20,673 nucleotides of DNA from Colivivens sp963640465 (GTDB lineage Bacteria > Bacteroidota > Bacteroidia > Bacteroidales > Bacteroidaceae). The stretch covers positions 1-20,673 of the forward strand of contig CAVHYP010000048.1 of the NCBI GenBank assembly GCA_963640465.1. Reading direction: 5' to 3'. Made by a program: the position numbers and the translations under genes. The notes beneath the pieces were generated by a model that saw only the letters and a list, made by a program, of their open reading frames with translations, was not told where the DNA came from and ran no database searches. Shown here in pieces: positions 14,018 through 20,673 of this stretch (position 1 is its first letter; every line of letters starts with the position of its first letter).

Positions 14018-14383
14018 ATGAAATACATCATCCAATTTCTCATCATCGTGGTTTTCTCCTTCCTGGGAGAAGTGCTCCACAGCGTATTGCCCCTGCCTAT
14101 TCCTGCCAGCATCTATGGCATCGTGTTGCTTTTCCTTGCACTGGAACTGAAATGGGTGAAAGTACAGCAAATCAAGGAAACATCCGCATTCCTCATAGCA
14201 GTGATGCCTCTGATGTTCGTGCCGCCAGCCGTAGGCCTCATCCCTGCATGGGACGGCATAAAGAATCACCTACATTCCTATGCACTCATCACTGTCATCA
14301 GCACCTTTGTGGTCATGGCAGTAGCCGGATGGGTGACGCAAGCGGTGATAAAGAAGGGAAAAAACGGGATGAAAGACCACTAA
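14018..14383 (+). CDS. lrgA: CidA/LrgA family holin-like membrane protein
   Basis: A 121-residue protein with four predicted membrane segments, the usual size of LrgA/CidA. The family motif LPLPIPASIYGIVLLFLAL (about 25-43) is the conserved P-x-P-x-S-x-Y-G core, and FLIAVMPLMFVPPAVGL (about 57-73) is the conserved proline-rich helix. Such proteins are described as holin-like or as pyruvate/metabolite transport partners of LrgB. The start at 14018 follows the kinase stop by 28 bp; the longer frame upstream overlaps that gene and is not used. lrgB follows after 16 bp. Confidence 0.93.
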   Translation: MKYIIQFLIIVVFSFLGEVLHSVLPLPIPASIYGIVLLFLALELKWVKVQQIKETSAFLIAVMPLMFVPPAVGLIPAWDGIKNHLHSYALITVISTFVVMAVAGWVTQAVIKKGKNGMKDH

Positions 14384-14399
14384 AATTCAGTCATTTGCT

Positions 14400-15095
14400 A
14401 TGAATACAGAATTCTTGAATTCCTCCGTGTTTTTCGGAGTCATGATAAGTCTGATGAGCTATGCCATCGGCATGTGGCTCAAGCGCAAAACCGGATGGGC
14501 ACTGATGAACCCACTGTTCGTGTCCATCGTCCTCGTCATCGCCACCCTGCTCACGTTCAATATCAGTTACGATTCGTATAAAGAAGGTTCGGCCATCATC
14601 ACCTATCTGCTCACTCCAGCCACAGTGTGCCTCGCTGTGCCACTCTACCAACAGGTGGAACTGCTCAAGCGCAACTTCAAGGCACTGATGGCAGGCATGC
14701 TGGCAGGTGTGTTGGCAAGTCTGACGTGCATCTTCATCATGGCACTCATCCTCGGACTCGACCATGCAGCCTACGTCACGTTCCTGCCCAAGAGCATAAC
14801 GACAGCCATCGGCATCGATGTGTCGAGAGAGTTGGGCGGCATAGTGCCAGTCACCGTTGCCTCCATCACCATCACCGGAGTGCTGGGCAATGTCTTTGCC
14901 GAGAAATTCCTCAAACTCATTCGTGTGAACCATCCCATTGCCAAAGGCATTGCCATCGGTTCGGCTTCGCATGCAGTAGGCACGGCCAAAGCCATGGAGA
15001 TGGGAGCTGTGGAAGGCTCGATGAGTTCACTCAGCATCGTCGTTTGCGGCATCATGACCGTGATACTCGCAAGCCTCTTTGCCATGTTGGGATAA
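14400..15095 (+). CDS. lrgB: LrgB family membrane protein
   Basis: A 231-residue integral membrane protein with several hydrophobic segments, the usual LrgB length. Family features include KRKTGWALMNPLFVSIVLVI near the N-terminus, TPATVCLAVPLYQQVELLKR in the middle, FLPKSITTAIGIDVSRELGG (about 129-148) and AIGSASHAVGTAKAMEMG (about 205-222). With LrgA it forms the LrgAB system, linked in Firmicutes to murein hydrolase control and pyruvate uptake; its role here is inferred only from family. It is the last gene of the operon, and its stop lies in the first copy of a 40-bp duplication before the terminator. Confidence 0.95.
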   Translation: MNTEFLNSSVFFGVMISLMSYAIGMWLKRKTGWALMNPLFVSIVLVIATLLTFNISYDSYKEGSAIITYLLTPATVCLAVPLYQQVELLKRNFKALMAGMLAGVLASLTCIFIMALILGLDHAAYVTFLPKSITTAIGIDVSRELGGIVPVTVASITITGVLGNVFAEKFLKLIRVNHPIAKGIAIGSASHAVGTAKAMEMGAVEGSMSSLSIVVCGIMTVILASLFAMLG

Positions 15096-15167
15096 TCTTC
15101 CGGAATACAAAAGTACCCGCCCTCGGTTGGAATAATCTTCCTGCACACAAAAGCGTCCACCCTCAAG
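15090..15167. repeat. Imperfect tandem duplication of about 40 bp at the lrgB 3' end
   Basis: GGATAATCTTCCGGAATACA (15090) is repeated as GGAATAATCTTCCTGCACAC (15129). The matches continue: AAAAGTACCCGCCCTC versus AAAAGCGTCCACCCTC. The first copy carries the lrgB stop codon; the second supplies the left arm of the terminator. Confidence 0.75.
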
Positions 15168-15192
15168 AATGTTCCCGGGGATGGACGTTTTT
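15149..15192. terminator. Bidirectional intrinsic terminator between lrgB and the DUF5606 gene
   Basis: CGTCCA (15154-15159) pairs with TGGACG (15182-15187), extended by AAAA (15149-15152) and TTTTT (15188-15192). The loop contains CCC/GGG. With A residues on one side and T residues on the other, it can end both convergent transcripts. Confidence 0.8.
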
Positions 15193-15210
15193 ATGCTTTA
15201 TAATGATGTA

Positions 15211-15666
15211 TTATTCTGCAGACGGAGCATCAGCAGGTGTTTCGTCATCCGATGCGCCTTCAGTCTTTGTCTCCACGAATTCAGTGACTCCTACTCCAAT
15301 GAGGATGTTGTACCATGCAATGACCTTGCGCATGTCGCTCACATGTACGCGGTCGGTGTCGTAGTTTGGAAGTACTTTTGCGAAGAAAGCAATGACTTCT
15401 TCATTGTCTGCCTTCTTGTGGTTGATGTCAACTGGTTTGCTCTCGTATTCCTTCTTTATTGAGTCGAACACGTTTGGCAGTGGAGTTTCGCCTCCGTCGT
15501 TTGTGTAGATTGAGATATCGGCTACCGACACCACTCTGTCTGTGGCATAAGCCGGCATACGTTTCTTTTTCTCGTCCATAGATTCCACTATCAGCATATT
15601 TACCCCTCTGCTTACAAGCTTGTAGAGACCGGGTTTGCCTGATATGGCCAAAATTTCCTTGATCAT
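15211..15666 (-). CDS. DUF5606 domain-containing protein
   Basis: A 151-residue protein of the Bacteroidetes family DUF5606. The N-terminus MIKEILAISGKPGLYKLVSR and the following GVNMLIVESMDEKKKRMPAY are highly typical. VVSVADISIYTN and a helical second half (VSDMRKVIAWYNILIGVGVT) follow, and the C-terminal tail is acidic and low-complexity (about 135-151). No signal peptide or membrane segment is seen. Function is unknown; the family contains conserved small domains and is often near coaE. It is the last gene of the nusB-yajC-ybbR-coaE run, 52 bp after coaE. Confidence 0.88.
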   Translation of the reverse strand: MIKEILAISGKPGLYKLVSRGVNMLIVESMDEKKKRMPAYATDRVVSVADISIYTNDGGETPLPNVFDSIKKEYESKPVDINHKKADNEEVIAFFAKVLPNYDTDRVHVSDMRKVIAWYNILIGVGVTEFVETKTEGASDDETPADAPSAE

Positions 15667-15718
15667 ACTATCTTTCTTTTGAAATAGATTTATGGGTGGT
15701 TATCCGAAATCGCCGCCC

Positions 15719-16285
15719 TTATATTTGTATACTCTGTAATTGTTTCAGTATGTTGTTGTTTCCGTTGTTGATGATGCAGAAGTCTGCCAGACGCATTTTC
15801 ACTGCCTCGGGTGTCTGTGTCTTTACACGGCGTGTTACCTCCATGCGGTTGAGTTTGTCACGATGGATGATACGGTGTATGCGTACATCGTCGGACGCAT
15901 AGACATAGAGCACCTTGTCGACGAGCCGGTCGAAGCCGGACTCGTAGAGTATGGCACATTCCATGAAAATGACGTCGGCATCCTGCAACTTGCTCCACAT
16001 CTGGAAATCGGCTTTCACCTTTGGATGCACCAAAGCATTGATTTTCTCCCGGTTCTCCTTATTTGCATAAAGGAACTCAGCAATGACAGGCTTGTTGAGC
16101 TCACCCTTGTCGGTGAATGCATTTTCTCCGATGAGTTCTGTCAAACCGGCCTTGATGTCGGCATCATCCACCATCAGACGGCGCGCACGGTCATCGCAGC
16201 TATAAACCGGAAAGCCTTGTTTTCTAAGAATATTTGAGATGTAAGTCTTTCCACATCCCATTCCCCCTGTAATTCCTATTATCAT
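15719..16285 (-). CDS. coaE: Dephospho-CoA kinase
   Basis: A 188-residue cytoplasmic kinase for the last step of coenzyme A synthesis: phosphorylation of the 3'-hydroxyl of dephospho-CoA with ATP. The P-loop GGMGCGKT is at residues 7-14. SCDDRARRLM (29-38) is the usual substrate-binding aspartate region. ALVHPKVKADFQMW and then DVIFMECAILYESGFDRLVD are typical core motifs. Length and motifs are normal. The start is 3 bp after the stop of the YbbR-like gene, so the two are certainly co-transcribed and probably translationally coupled. Confidence 0.96.
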   Translation of the reverse strand: MIIGITGGMGCGKTYISNILRKQGFPVYSCDDRARRLMVDDADIKAGLTELIGENAFTDKGELNKPVIAEFLYANKENREKINALVHPKVKADFQMWSKLQDADVIFMECAILYESGFDRLVDKVLYVYASDDVRIHRIIHRDKLNRMEVTRRVKTQTPEAVKMRLADFCIINNGNNNILKQLQSIQI

Positions 16286-16288
16286 AAA

Positions 16289-17296
16289 TCAATCTTCTTG
16301 TTGTTCTATTACATAATCCACATACTCGGGATTTATTTTCACATTATATATACCATTAGGTTTGTCGCGCACAACCAACTTGCATTTGCTGTCGCTAGGC
16401 TTTATGGTGTTGAAGTCGACCACCACGAGGAAGTCATCGGCAACTATCTTGCTGAACATTGTGGCGCTGACACGGAAGGAAACGTCTGCCATAAGCGGGA
16501 ACGTACGCAGAATCTTGTTCTGCGGTATGTTGGCACAATAGATTGGCACCTTGAGTGTCTTGCTGGTAAACAGGTCGACACACGCCTCTATGTCGATGGA
16601 ATCGGGTACCATCTTCACGCCTTTCATCTTCTGCAACGCTACACGAAAACGTATTGAGTCCTCCACATCATTGTAGGTCACTGGTTCGGTGTACACAGCC
16701 TTGATGGTATCGTACTGTGGCGACGGTGCATAGATGTCCACATATTGCGGAATCAAGTTCAAGCCACACAAGATGTGCTGGTCGGATGTCCGAACCTTTC
16801 CCTTGAACACTACCGAAACCTGTCGGTGTTCTCCCATCGAATAGTAGATTTCCACCGAAGAGGGATTGACCGAGGAATAGTTGACATTAGCAGGAAGTTC
16901 CTTTGCCATGATTTTCTTCCAGATGTAGTTGTCAATGCTCAGCACACCGCCAATCTTCGACAAGTCGGAATAGTCAACACTGAGTACCTTGTCCTTCTTG
17001 GTCAACATGTATTGCAGAATGACAAATCCCCTGCCCGAGAGCGACACGCTGACAGTGCGAGGAACCTCTGACGTGAACAACACGTTCTTCGGGACATTGA
17101 CAACACACAGGGTGTACTCCACATTGACTGTGGTGTGGTCCTTGAATGTCTGGGAGAACCAGAAGGCAATGGCTACGAGCAGGAACATGGCGAAGAGTAC
17201 AATCTCCCGGTTCGCCCTGAAAAGGCGGAACCTGCGTCCCATCCGCCGAAACATTGTGCCGATCTGTTTTGCCAGTGCGTCCAGTCCAGAGTCCAT
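16289..17296 (-). CDS. YbbR-like domain protein (CdaR-type)
   Basis: A 335-residue protein with a basic cytoplasmic N-terminus (MFRRMGRRFRLFRANR), one membrane segment (about 31-48, EIVLFAMFLLVAIAFWF) and a long extracytoplasmic part with repeated YbbR-type beta domains, e.g. VPRTVSVSLSGRGFVILQYM and VVFKGKVRTSDQHILCGL. In Firmicutes YbbR (CdaR) regulates the cyclic-di-AMP synthase; in Bacteroidetes the role is not established, and no diadenylate cyclase gene is in this window. It sits between yajC (49 bp) and coaE (3 bp), an order I recognise as common in Bacteroidales. Confidence 0.85.
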   Translation of the reverse strand: MDSGLDALAKQIGTMFRRMGRRFRLFRANREIVLFAMFLLVAIAFWFSQTFKDHTTVNVEYTLCVVNVPKNVLFTSEVPRTVSVSLSGRGFVILQYMLTKKDKVLSVDYSDLSKIGGVLSIDNYIWKKIMAKELPANVNYSSVNPSSVEIYYSMGEHRQVSVVFKGKVRTSDQHILCGLNLIPQYVDIYAPSPQYDTIKAVYTEPVTYNDVEDSIRFRVALQKMKGVKMVPDSIDIEACVDLFTSKTLKVPIYCANIPQNKILRTFPLMADVSFRVSATMFSKIVADDFLVVVDFNTIKPSDSKCKLVVRDKPNGIYNVKINPEYVDYVIEQQED

Positions 17297-17345
17297 ACCG
17301 TCAGTCGTGAAAACCTAGCCCTTACGTATCAATGTGCCTACGTCG

Positions 17346-17672
17346 TTACTTCTGCACTGCCTGATTGGAATCGGCAAACACGTAGTTGCGGTCAATCTGG
17401 ATTGTCACTCCCTTTGCAATTTCAAGAGTCAGTACGCCAGTTGCGTTGTCAATTGCCTTCACCACTCCAAACACACCGCTGGCAGTCACTACCTTTGAGC
17501 CTACTTCCAGCGCATTGCGGAATTTCTGGATTTCTTTCTGGCGCTTTTGCTGTGGGCGTATCATGAAGAAATACATGATAGCAAACAGAAGTACCAGCAT
17601 GATAATCATGGTGTAGTCGAAACCTCCCTTGGAGGATGTTGCAGTTGCTGACTGCAATAATACCAAATTCAT
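17346..17672 (-). CDS. yajC: Preprotein translocase subunit YajC
   Basis: A 108-residue inner-membrane protein of the SecDF-YajC accessory complex. One membrane segment (about 20-38, YTMIIMLVLLFAIMYFFMI) is followed by the hallmark RPQQKRQKE (39-47). The small cytoplasmic domain is EVGSKVVTASGVFGVVKAID, then TLEIAKGVTIQIDRNYV. Length is normal. It follows nusB by 21 bp and precedes the YbbR-like gene by 49 bp on the same strand, so one transcript is likely. Confidence 0.95.
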   Translation of the reverse strand: MNLVLLQSATATSSKGGFDYTMIIMLVLLFAIMYFFMIRPQQKRQKEIQKFRNALEVGSKVVTASGVFGVVKAIDNATGVLTLEIAKGVTIQIDRNYVFADSNQAVQK

Positions 17673-17693
17673 AATTCAAATCTTTTTACGAGG

Positions 17694-18620
17694 TTATTTT
17701 TTCAATATCTTGTGTTCTTTCTGAAGTTGCTTTGTCACGTTGTCGAGTATTCCGTTAATATACATATAGCTCTTTTGTGTGCTGTAGTACTTGGCTGCCT
17801 CAACATACTCGTTGATGGTGACTGACACTGGGATGTCGGGGAACGAGATGACTTCTGCCAATGCTACCTGCATTATGACCACATCCATGTCGGCAAGACG
17901 CTCAAACTCCCAATTCTTTGCACTTTCCTTTATCAGCGACTGGCAGTAGGCACCTTCCTCGATTGCTTTCCTCATGAGTTGCACTGCAAAGTCCTGGTCG
18001 TTGGCATAGCGGAACTGCGGGACGAGCTGAGTGTCGGCATCTGATTTCTCGTCAAACATCTTGATGGTCCTCAGTACGAAGGTGTCAACTACGCCTCTGT
18101 CGTCGTTCCAGTAGATGCTCTTGTTCTCAAGAGTCTCGTCGACATCAGCCGACTTGGCAATGACATTTGAGTAGAGCTTCTTCCACAAGTTGCGGTCGTC
18201 ATCATAACTTACAGTCTCTTTCACCATGTAGGCGGCATAGTCAACCGACTCTGTGATGCTGTCATACAGTTTGCGCAACAGTTTGCGGTCGTCTGCCCAA
18301 CTCAACTTGCGTGACTCCACATAACTCATCAGCTGCGTATTGGATGCAAGCTGTGCAATGAACCGATTTTCCACAAAACGGGTACTGACTGGAGTGTCTA
18401 TGTGAGCCAACATGTTGCGATCCTTTTGTTCGTTCACCGCCTCGTCTGCGGCACGGGTGATGTCTACCATTAACAGAAGCAGATAGTTATACAAGTCATA
18501 TGCCTTGGTCAGGCTCAACAACAATTCCTTCACTACACCTTCCACAGTCCTTCCTCCGTTCATGCGATAAGCATACAAGAGTTGGACGATAATCAGTCTT
18601 ATCAACGTTCGATTTATCAT
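17694..18620 (-). CDS. nusB: Transcription antitermination factor NusB (long Bacteroidetes form)
   Basis: A 308-residue protein, about twice the length of E. coli NusB (139), which is normal for Bacteroidetes. The N-terminus MINRTLIRLIIVQLLYAYRM aligns with the family's R-A-ALQ-LYA-like start. The C-terminal region is the clear NusB domain: WEFERLADMDVVIMQVALAE (about 235-254), DIPVSVTINEYVEAAKYYST and YINGILDNV. The insert between them is helical and charged. NusB with NusE promotes rRNA antitermination. It is the first gene of a five-gene run; a -7 box lies 31 bp upstream. Confidence 0.94.
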   Translation of the reverse strand: MINRTLIRLIIVQLLYAYRMNGGRTVEGVVKELLLSLTKAYDLYNYLLLLMVDITRAADEAVNEQKDRNMLAHIDTPVSTRFVENRFIAQLASNTQLMSYVESRKLSWADDRKLLRKLYDSITESVDYAAYMVKETVSYDDDRNLWKKLYSNVIAKSADVDETLENKSIYWNDDRGVVDTFVLRTIKMFDEKSDADTQLVPQFRYANDQDFAVQLMRKAIEEGAYCQSLIKESAKNWEFERLADMDVVIMQVALAEVISFPDIPVSVTINEYVEAAKYYSTQKSYMYINGILDNVTKQLQKEHKILKK

Positions 18621-18651
18621 AACAAAGAACTCTCATTTTTATTTTCTGATG

Positions 18652-18659
18652 CAAATTTA
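18652..18659 (-). promoter_or_regulatory. Candidate -7 box for the nusB operon
   Basis: The minus-strand sequence TAAATTTG matches TAnnTTTG, with a leader of about 25 nt to the nusB start. No clear -33 element. Confidence 0.45.
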
Positions 18660-18679
18660 GAACATTTCTCGAAGAATAC

Positions 18680-18710
18680 TTGCATGAATCAAAAAAAAAA
18701 GAGAATTTTG
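18680..18710 (+). promoter_or_regulatory. Candidate promoter for the DUF3276 gene
   Basis: TTG at 18680-18682 and GAATTTTG at 18703-18710 are 20 bp apart; the -7 box has one mismatch to TAnnTTTG. The spacer includes a run of ten A residues. The leader is about 35-40 nt. It is divergent from the nusB promoter. Confidence 0.5.
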
Positions 18711-18751
18711 CACCGTAATTTATTTGTAGAACCCACAAAACAGCCAAGACA

Positions 18752-19069
18752 ATGACTAATACAGACAAAGAGCTTGTCTTTTCAGAAAGTGTGAAAGCTG
18801 GGAAGAGAACGTACTACTTCGACGTGAGAAAAAGCCGCAATGGCGACAAGTACATTTCAATCACCGAGAGCAAGAAAATCGTGTCCGGACCCGAGGACGA
18901 CCCGCAAGTCACCATCGAGAAGCACAAAGTGTTCCTCTACAAGGAAGACTACGACAAGTTCGCCAATGCATTCCACAATGCACTTGAAGTTGCAAAGGGA
19001 GGTCTTCAGCAAGATGGCGGGAAGCAAAGCGAGTCCAGTTCCTACGCAGACATCGACATAAAGTTCTGA
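18752..19069 (+). CDS. DUF3276 family PUR-alpha-like nucleic-acid-binding protein
   Basis: A 105-residue protein of the Bacteroidetes DUF3276 family, which has the PUR-alpha fold and is thought to bind single-stranded DNA or RNA. Typical stretches are ELVFSESVKAGKRTYYFDVR (7-26), SRNGDKYISITESKKIV and VFLYKEDYDKFANAFHNALE (about 60-79). The C-terminal tail (SESSSYADIDIKF) is short and polar. The length is usual for the family. The gene is divergent from nusB and is followed after 166 bp by the 382-residue gene; a repeat array lies between. Confidence 0.92.
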   Translation: MTNTDKELVFSESVKAGKRTYYFDVRKSRNGDKYISITESKKIVSGPEDDPQVTIEKHKVFLYKEDYDKFANAFHNALEVAKGGLQQDGGKQSESSSYADIDIKF

Positions 19070-19140
19070 ACCGGCAACGGCAGACAGACAGCAAAGAAAG
19101 CAGCCAACCGTTTGTAAGACACTATCAGAACACTCTGAAT

Positions 19141-19223
19141 GTCGTGTGCCAAGCACAGCAACAGTTGTGCGGATTGGTGGTTGTGCGCCAACAAATTGAC
19201 GGTTGTACACCTACAAATCAAAC
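19141..19223. repeat. Degenerate tandem array with units of 16-23 bp
   Basis: Units start at 19141 (GTCGTGTGCCAAGCAC), 19164 (GTTGTGCGGATTGGTG, short), 19180 (GTTGTGCGCCAACAAATT) and 19202 (GTTGTACACCTACAAATC). The last two are 22 bp each. The array fills the gap between the DUF3276 gene and the 382-residue gene and ends 12 bp before the latter's start. Confidence 0.65.
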
Positions 19224-19235
19224 CAATGACAGCCT

Positions 19236-20384
19236 ATGCAAACACATACTGATACGGTCCCAAAGGACATCACTTGGGAACAACTACTCGAATCCATTTC
19301 ACATGGTACTGAACATGCGGAAGAAACCAAATGGATGATATTCCGTTATCTTCGGCGCAACTACAAGACCATGGATTCAGTCATGGCACGCACCCTGCTT
19401 GCTGCCTACATGAAACTTCATGTCAAGGAGGCATCACTCATCAATTCGTGTATGCTCGGCATGGCAGCGAAAATCAGCGAGACATACAGCGACTTCAAGT
19501 TCACAAATTTTCTGGACGCATGGGGCTACGACAGTTGTCTGCGTGCACAAGACCGGCAACGCGAGACCGGCAAGGACGGCAGACAATTCCTCTCGCTCAA
19601 AGAACGTGTTGAGCGCGCCCTACAGTCATATCTGCTTCATCATCCCGACGAGAACAAGGATGGATGCACGAGCATCGTAAGTATGTACGCAGTGAAGGTG
19701 TTTGAAAAGGATGTGCATGGTAGAAAATGTCGCTATGCGAAACTCGTTGGAAGCAACGAGATGGAATTCATTGCCGACAGCCACCAGTTCCCATGCCGCC
19801 CATGGGAGATTTGCGGACACATGTTCGACGTACTCACAAGAGTATCAAAGCAAGGCAAGGAACGTGCCGCAGATATAGTGGTGTCACAAAAGCGCGTCGA
19901 CAAAGTGTTCACACCAACAATAGGATATGTGGAACATGTAGACGAAAGTCACGGTCACATTCACGTGTACGACTCACTGTCGAGGCATTTCGTGGCAGAA
20001 AAGAAGGCCACGTCTCACGGCACACGTATTGAGAAAGGATGCTTTGTCAGATTCTGTCCGATAATCATAGAGGATGACAAATTCAAGTCCGCTGCAATCA
20101 TTGGCACAATGGACAAGCAGAAAGGATACAGGGCCTTTGGTGTGTACGAAGCAACAATAGACTACGTCAACACAACAGACTGCTACGTCCGCTATACCAT
20201 CAAGTCGGAGATAAAAACCACACCGGAAGGAACCATCACCCCGACTGGTTTCGCTTCTACAGCCGACATGCCCAACGAGAACAGGATCAGAATTGCAGTA
20301 GGGAACCATGTGCACCTTCTTCTGTTCCTGAAGCGGGGAAAAGACGGGCTAAAGCACAACTATGTGGCAGAGATAATCACATGA
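19236..20384 (+). CDS. Unknown protein with two possible OB-fold-like barrels
   Basis: A 382-residue, probably cytoplasmic protein with no signal peptide or membrane segment. Residues 1-135 are helical (e.g. EETKWMIFRYLRRNYKTMDS). Residues 145-185 may form a small beta module. Residues about 224-290 (PTIGYVEHVDESHGHIHVYD, then IEKGCFVRFCPIIIED) and about 298-380 (AFGVYEATIDYVNTTDCYVR, then RIAVGNHVHLLLFLKRG) share the strand pattern gxV..vd...ghi.vyd...i..G..V.f, suggesting two S1/cold-shock-like barrels. I do not recognise a named family. Its position after a PUR-alpha-like gene fits a nucleic-acid role (inference). The start at 19236 is chosen because upstream sequence is a repeat array. 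Confidence 0.8.
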   Translation: MQTHTDTVPKDITWEQLLESISHGTEHAEETKWMIFRYLRRNYKTMDSVMARTLLAAYMKLHVKEASLINSCMLGMAAKISETYSDFKFTNFLDAWGYDSCLRAQDRQRETGKDGRQFLSLKERVERALQSYLLHHPDENKDGCTSIVSMYAVKVFEKDVHGRKCRYAKLVGSNEMEFIADSHQFPCRPWEICGHMFDVLTRVSKQGKERAADIVVSQKRVDKVFTPTIGYVEHVDESHGHIHVYDSLSRHFVAEKKATSHGTRIEKGCFVRFCPIIIEDDKFKSAAIIGTMDKQKGYRAFGVYEATIDYVNTTDCYVRYTIKSEIKTTPEGTITPTGFASTADMPNENRIRIAVGNHVHLLLFLKRGKDGLKHNYVAEIIT

Positions 20385-20395
20385 ATTCAGGTGTT

Positions 20396-20422
20396 CTGCC
20401 CCATAATCATTGGGTTTGGCAG
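20396..20422. other. Hairpin after the 382-residue gene
   Basis: CTGCC (20396-20400) pairs with GGCAG (20418-20422), with an inner CCA/TGG. There is no adjacent T run; seven T residues occur only at 20466-20472. It may be part of the end of the upstream transcript or of the intron's exon. Confidence 0.3.
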
Positions 20423-20485
20423 TGCAAAACAAGCTACAACTGAAAAAAATTATAGGGCAAAACTGTTTTTTTGACGGAATCGATC

Positions 20486-20513
20486 AGGAGGAAAACGAAG
20501 TAGTTTTCCTCCT
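20486..20513 (-). other. Group II intron domain VI hairpin
   Basis: AGGAGGAAAAC and GTTTTCCTCCT form a perfect 11-bp stem. An outer CGGAA/TTCCG pairing is possible. The sequence CTGATCGAT after the stem is where a bulged branch-point A is expected. Confidence 0.6.
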
Positions 20514-20536
20514 ACTTTCGTTTTCCGACCTCTCAC

Positions 20537-20568
20537 ACCACCGTACGTGCGGTTCCGCATACGGCGGT
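20537..20568 (-). other. Group II intron domain V
   Basis: On the minus strand ACCGCCGTATGCGG and CCGCACGTACGGTGGT form the conserved domain V helix, with the CGC triad near its base, the two-base bulge region and a GAAC tetraloop. The following GTGAGAGGTC leads into domain VI. This combination is a hallmark of bacterial group II introns. Confidence 0.75.
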
Positions 20569-20673
20569 TTCGTGATTTCTCATCTCACGATGTGTGGCAA
20601 GTTGCTTTCAGCTATCCGCTTGAGTAGCGTCACTTCTATCCTATTGTCGGATTCCGTCCTATCGTAGTGGATA

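Larger units (their letters stand above)
20479..20673 (-). mobile_element. Group II intron, 3' end (truncated by the window edge)
   Basis: The minus strand carries a domain V, a following domain VI and about 100 nt of upstream intron sequence, presumably domain IV. The body and reverse transcriptase gene, if any, lie beyond 20673. I see no open frame typical of an intron-encoded protein C-terminus in the visible part. The 3' end is placed near 20479 from the ATCGAT-like ending after domain VI; the exact boundary is uncertain by a few bases. Intron orientation is opposite to the upstream 382-residue gene. Confidence 0.7.

Noticed and set aside
20410..20667. 85-residue plus-strand frame at the right edge
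   Set aside because: It lies antisense to group II intron domains V and VI and has no protein-like features.

Overview
The window looks like a chromosomal segment of a Bacteroidales bacterium, most likely in the Prevotellaceae. The evidence is: repeated TAnnTTTG -7 boxes (some with a TTG or TTTG element 19-20 bp upstream, the Bacteroidetes sigma-A pattern), almost no Shine-Dalgarno sequences, and families typical of the group (DUF5606, DUF3276/PUR-alpha-like, long NusB, YbbR next to CoaE, very large TPR-type histidine kinases). This placement comes from reading the sequence, not from a database match.

Layout. 1-5810 (minus): a two-component operon of a 1373-residue two-module sensor kinase, a NarL-like response regulator, a half-size AbgT-like membrane protein and the start of an unknown gene that runs off the left edge. 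5811-6279: a 469-bp gap holding a divergent consensus promoter and a strong intrinsic terminator, which together predict a ~260-nt plus-strand RNA. 6280-6789 (minus): nitroreductase. 6790-7360: non-coding, with a nested inverted-repeat element and terminators. 7361-7432 (minus): tRNA-Cys. 7552-8895 (plus): tilS, followed by a short Vsr-endonuclease remnant. 8992-11936 (minus): asnA, the bifunctional NAD(P)HX repair enzyme and a 60-residue unknown protein. 12116-13069 (minus): queD-queE. 13423-15095 (plus): a cytidylate-kinase-like protein followed by lrgA-lrgB, ending in a bidirectional terminator. 15211-18620 (minus): nusB-yajC-ybbR-coaE-DUF5606. 18752-20384 (plus): a DUF3276 protein and an unknown 382-residue protein with two possible OB-like barrels. 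20479 to the right edge (minus): the 3' end of a group II intron (domains V and VI).

Most genes are housekeeping: tRNA modification (TilS, QueD/QueE), cofactor synthesis or repair (CoaE, Nnr), asparagine synthesis, protein export and transcription. The less ordinary material is non-coding. At least five intergenic gaps carry degenerate tandem arrays of roughly 21-23 bp. Each has its own sequence but nearly the same period, and several run into the ends of the flanking genes. In the sensor kinase, one module has an intact ATP-binding domain but lacks the H-box histidine. The other has the histidine but a degenerate ATP-binding domain. I found no CRISPR array, prophage or defence island.
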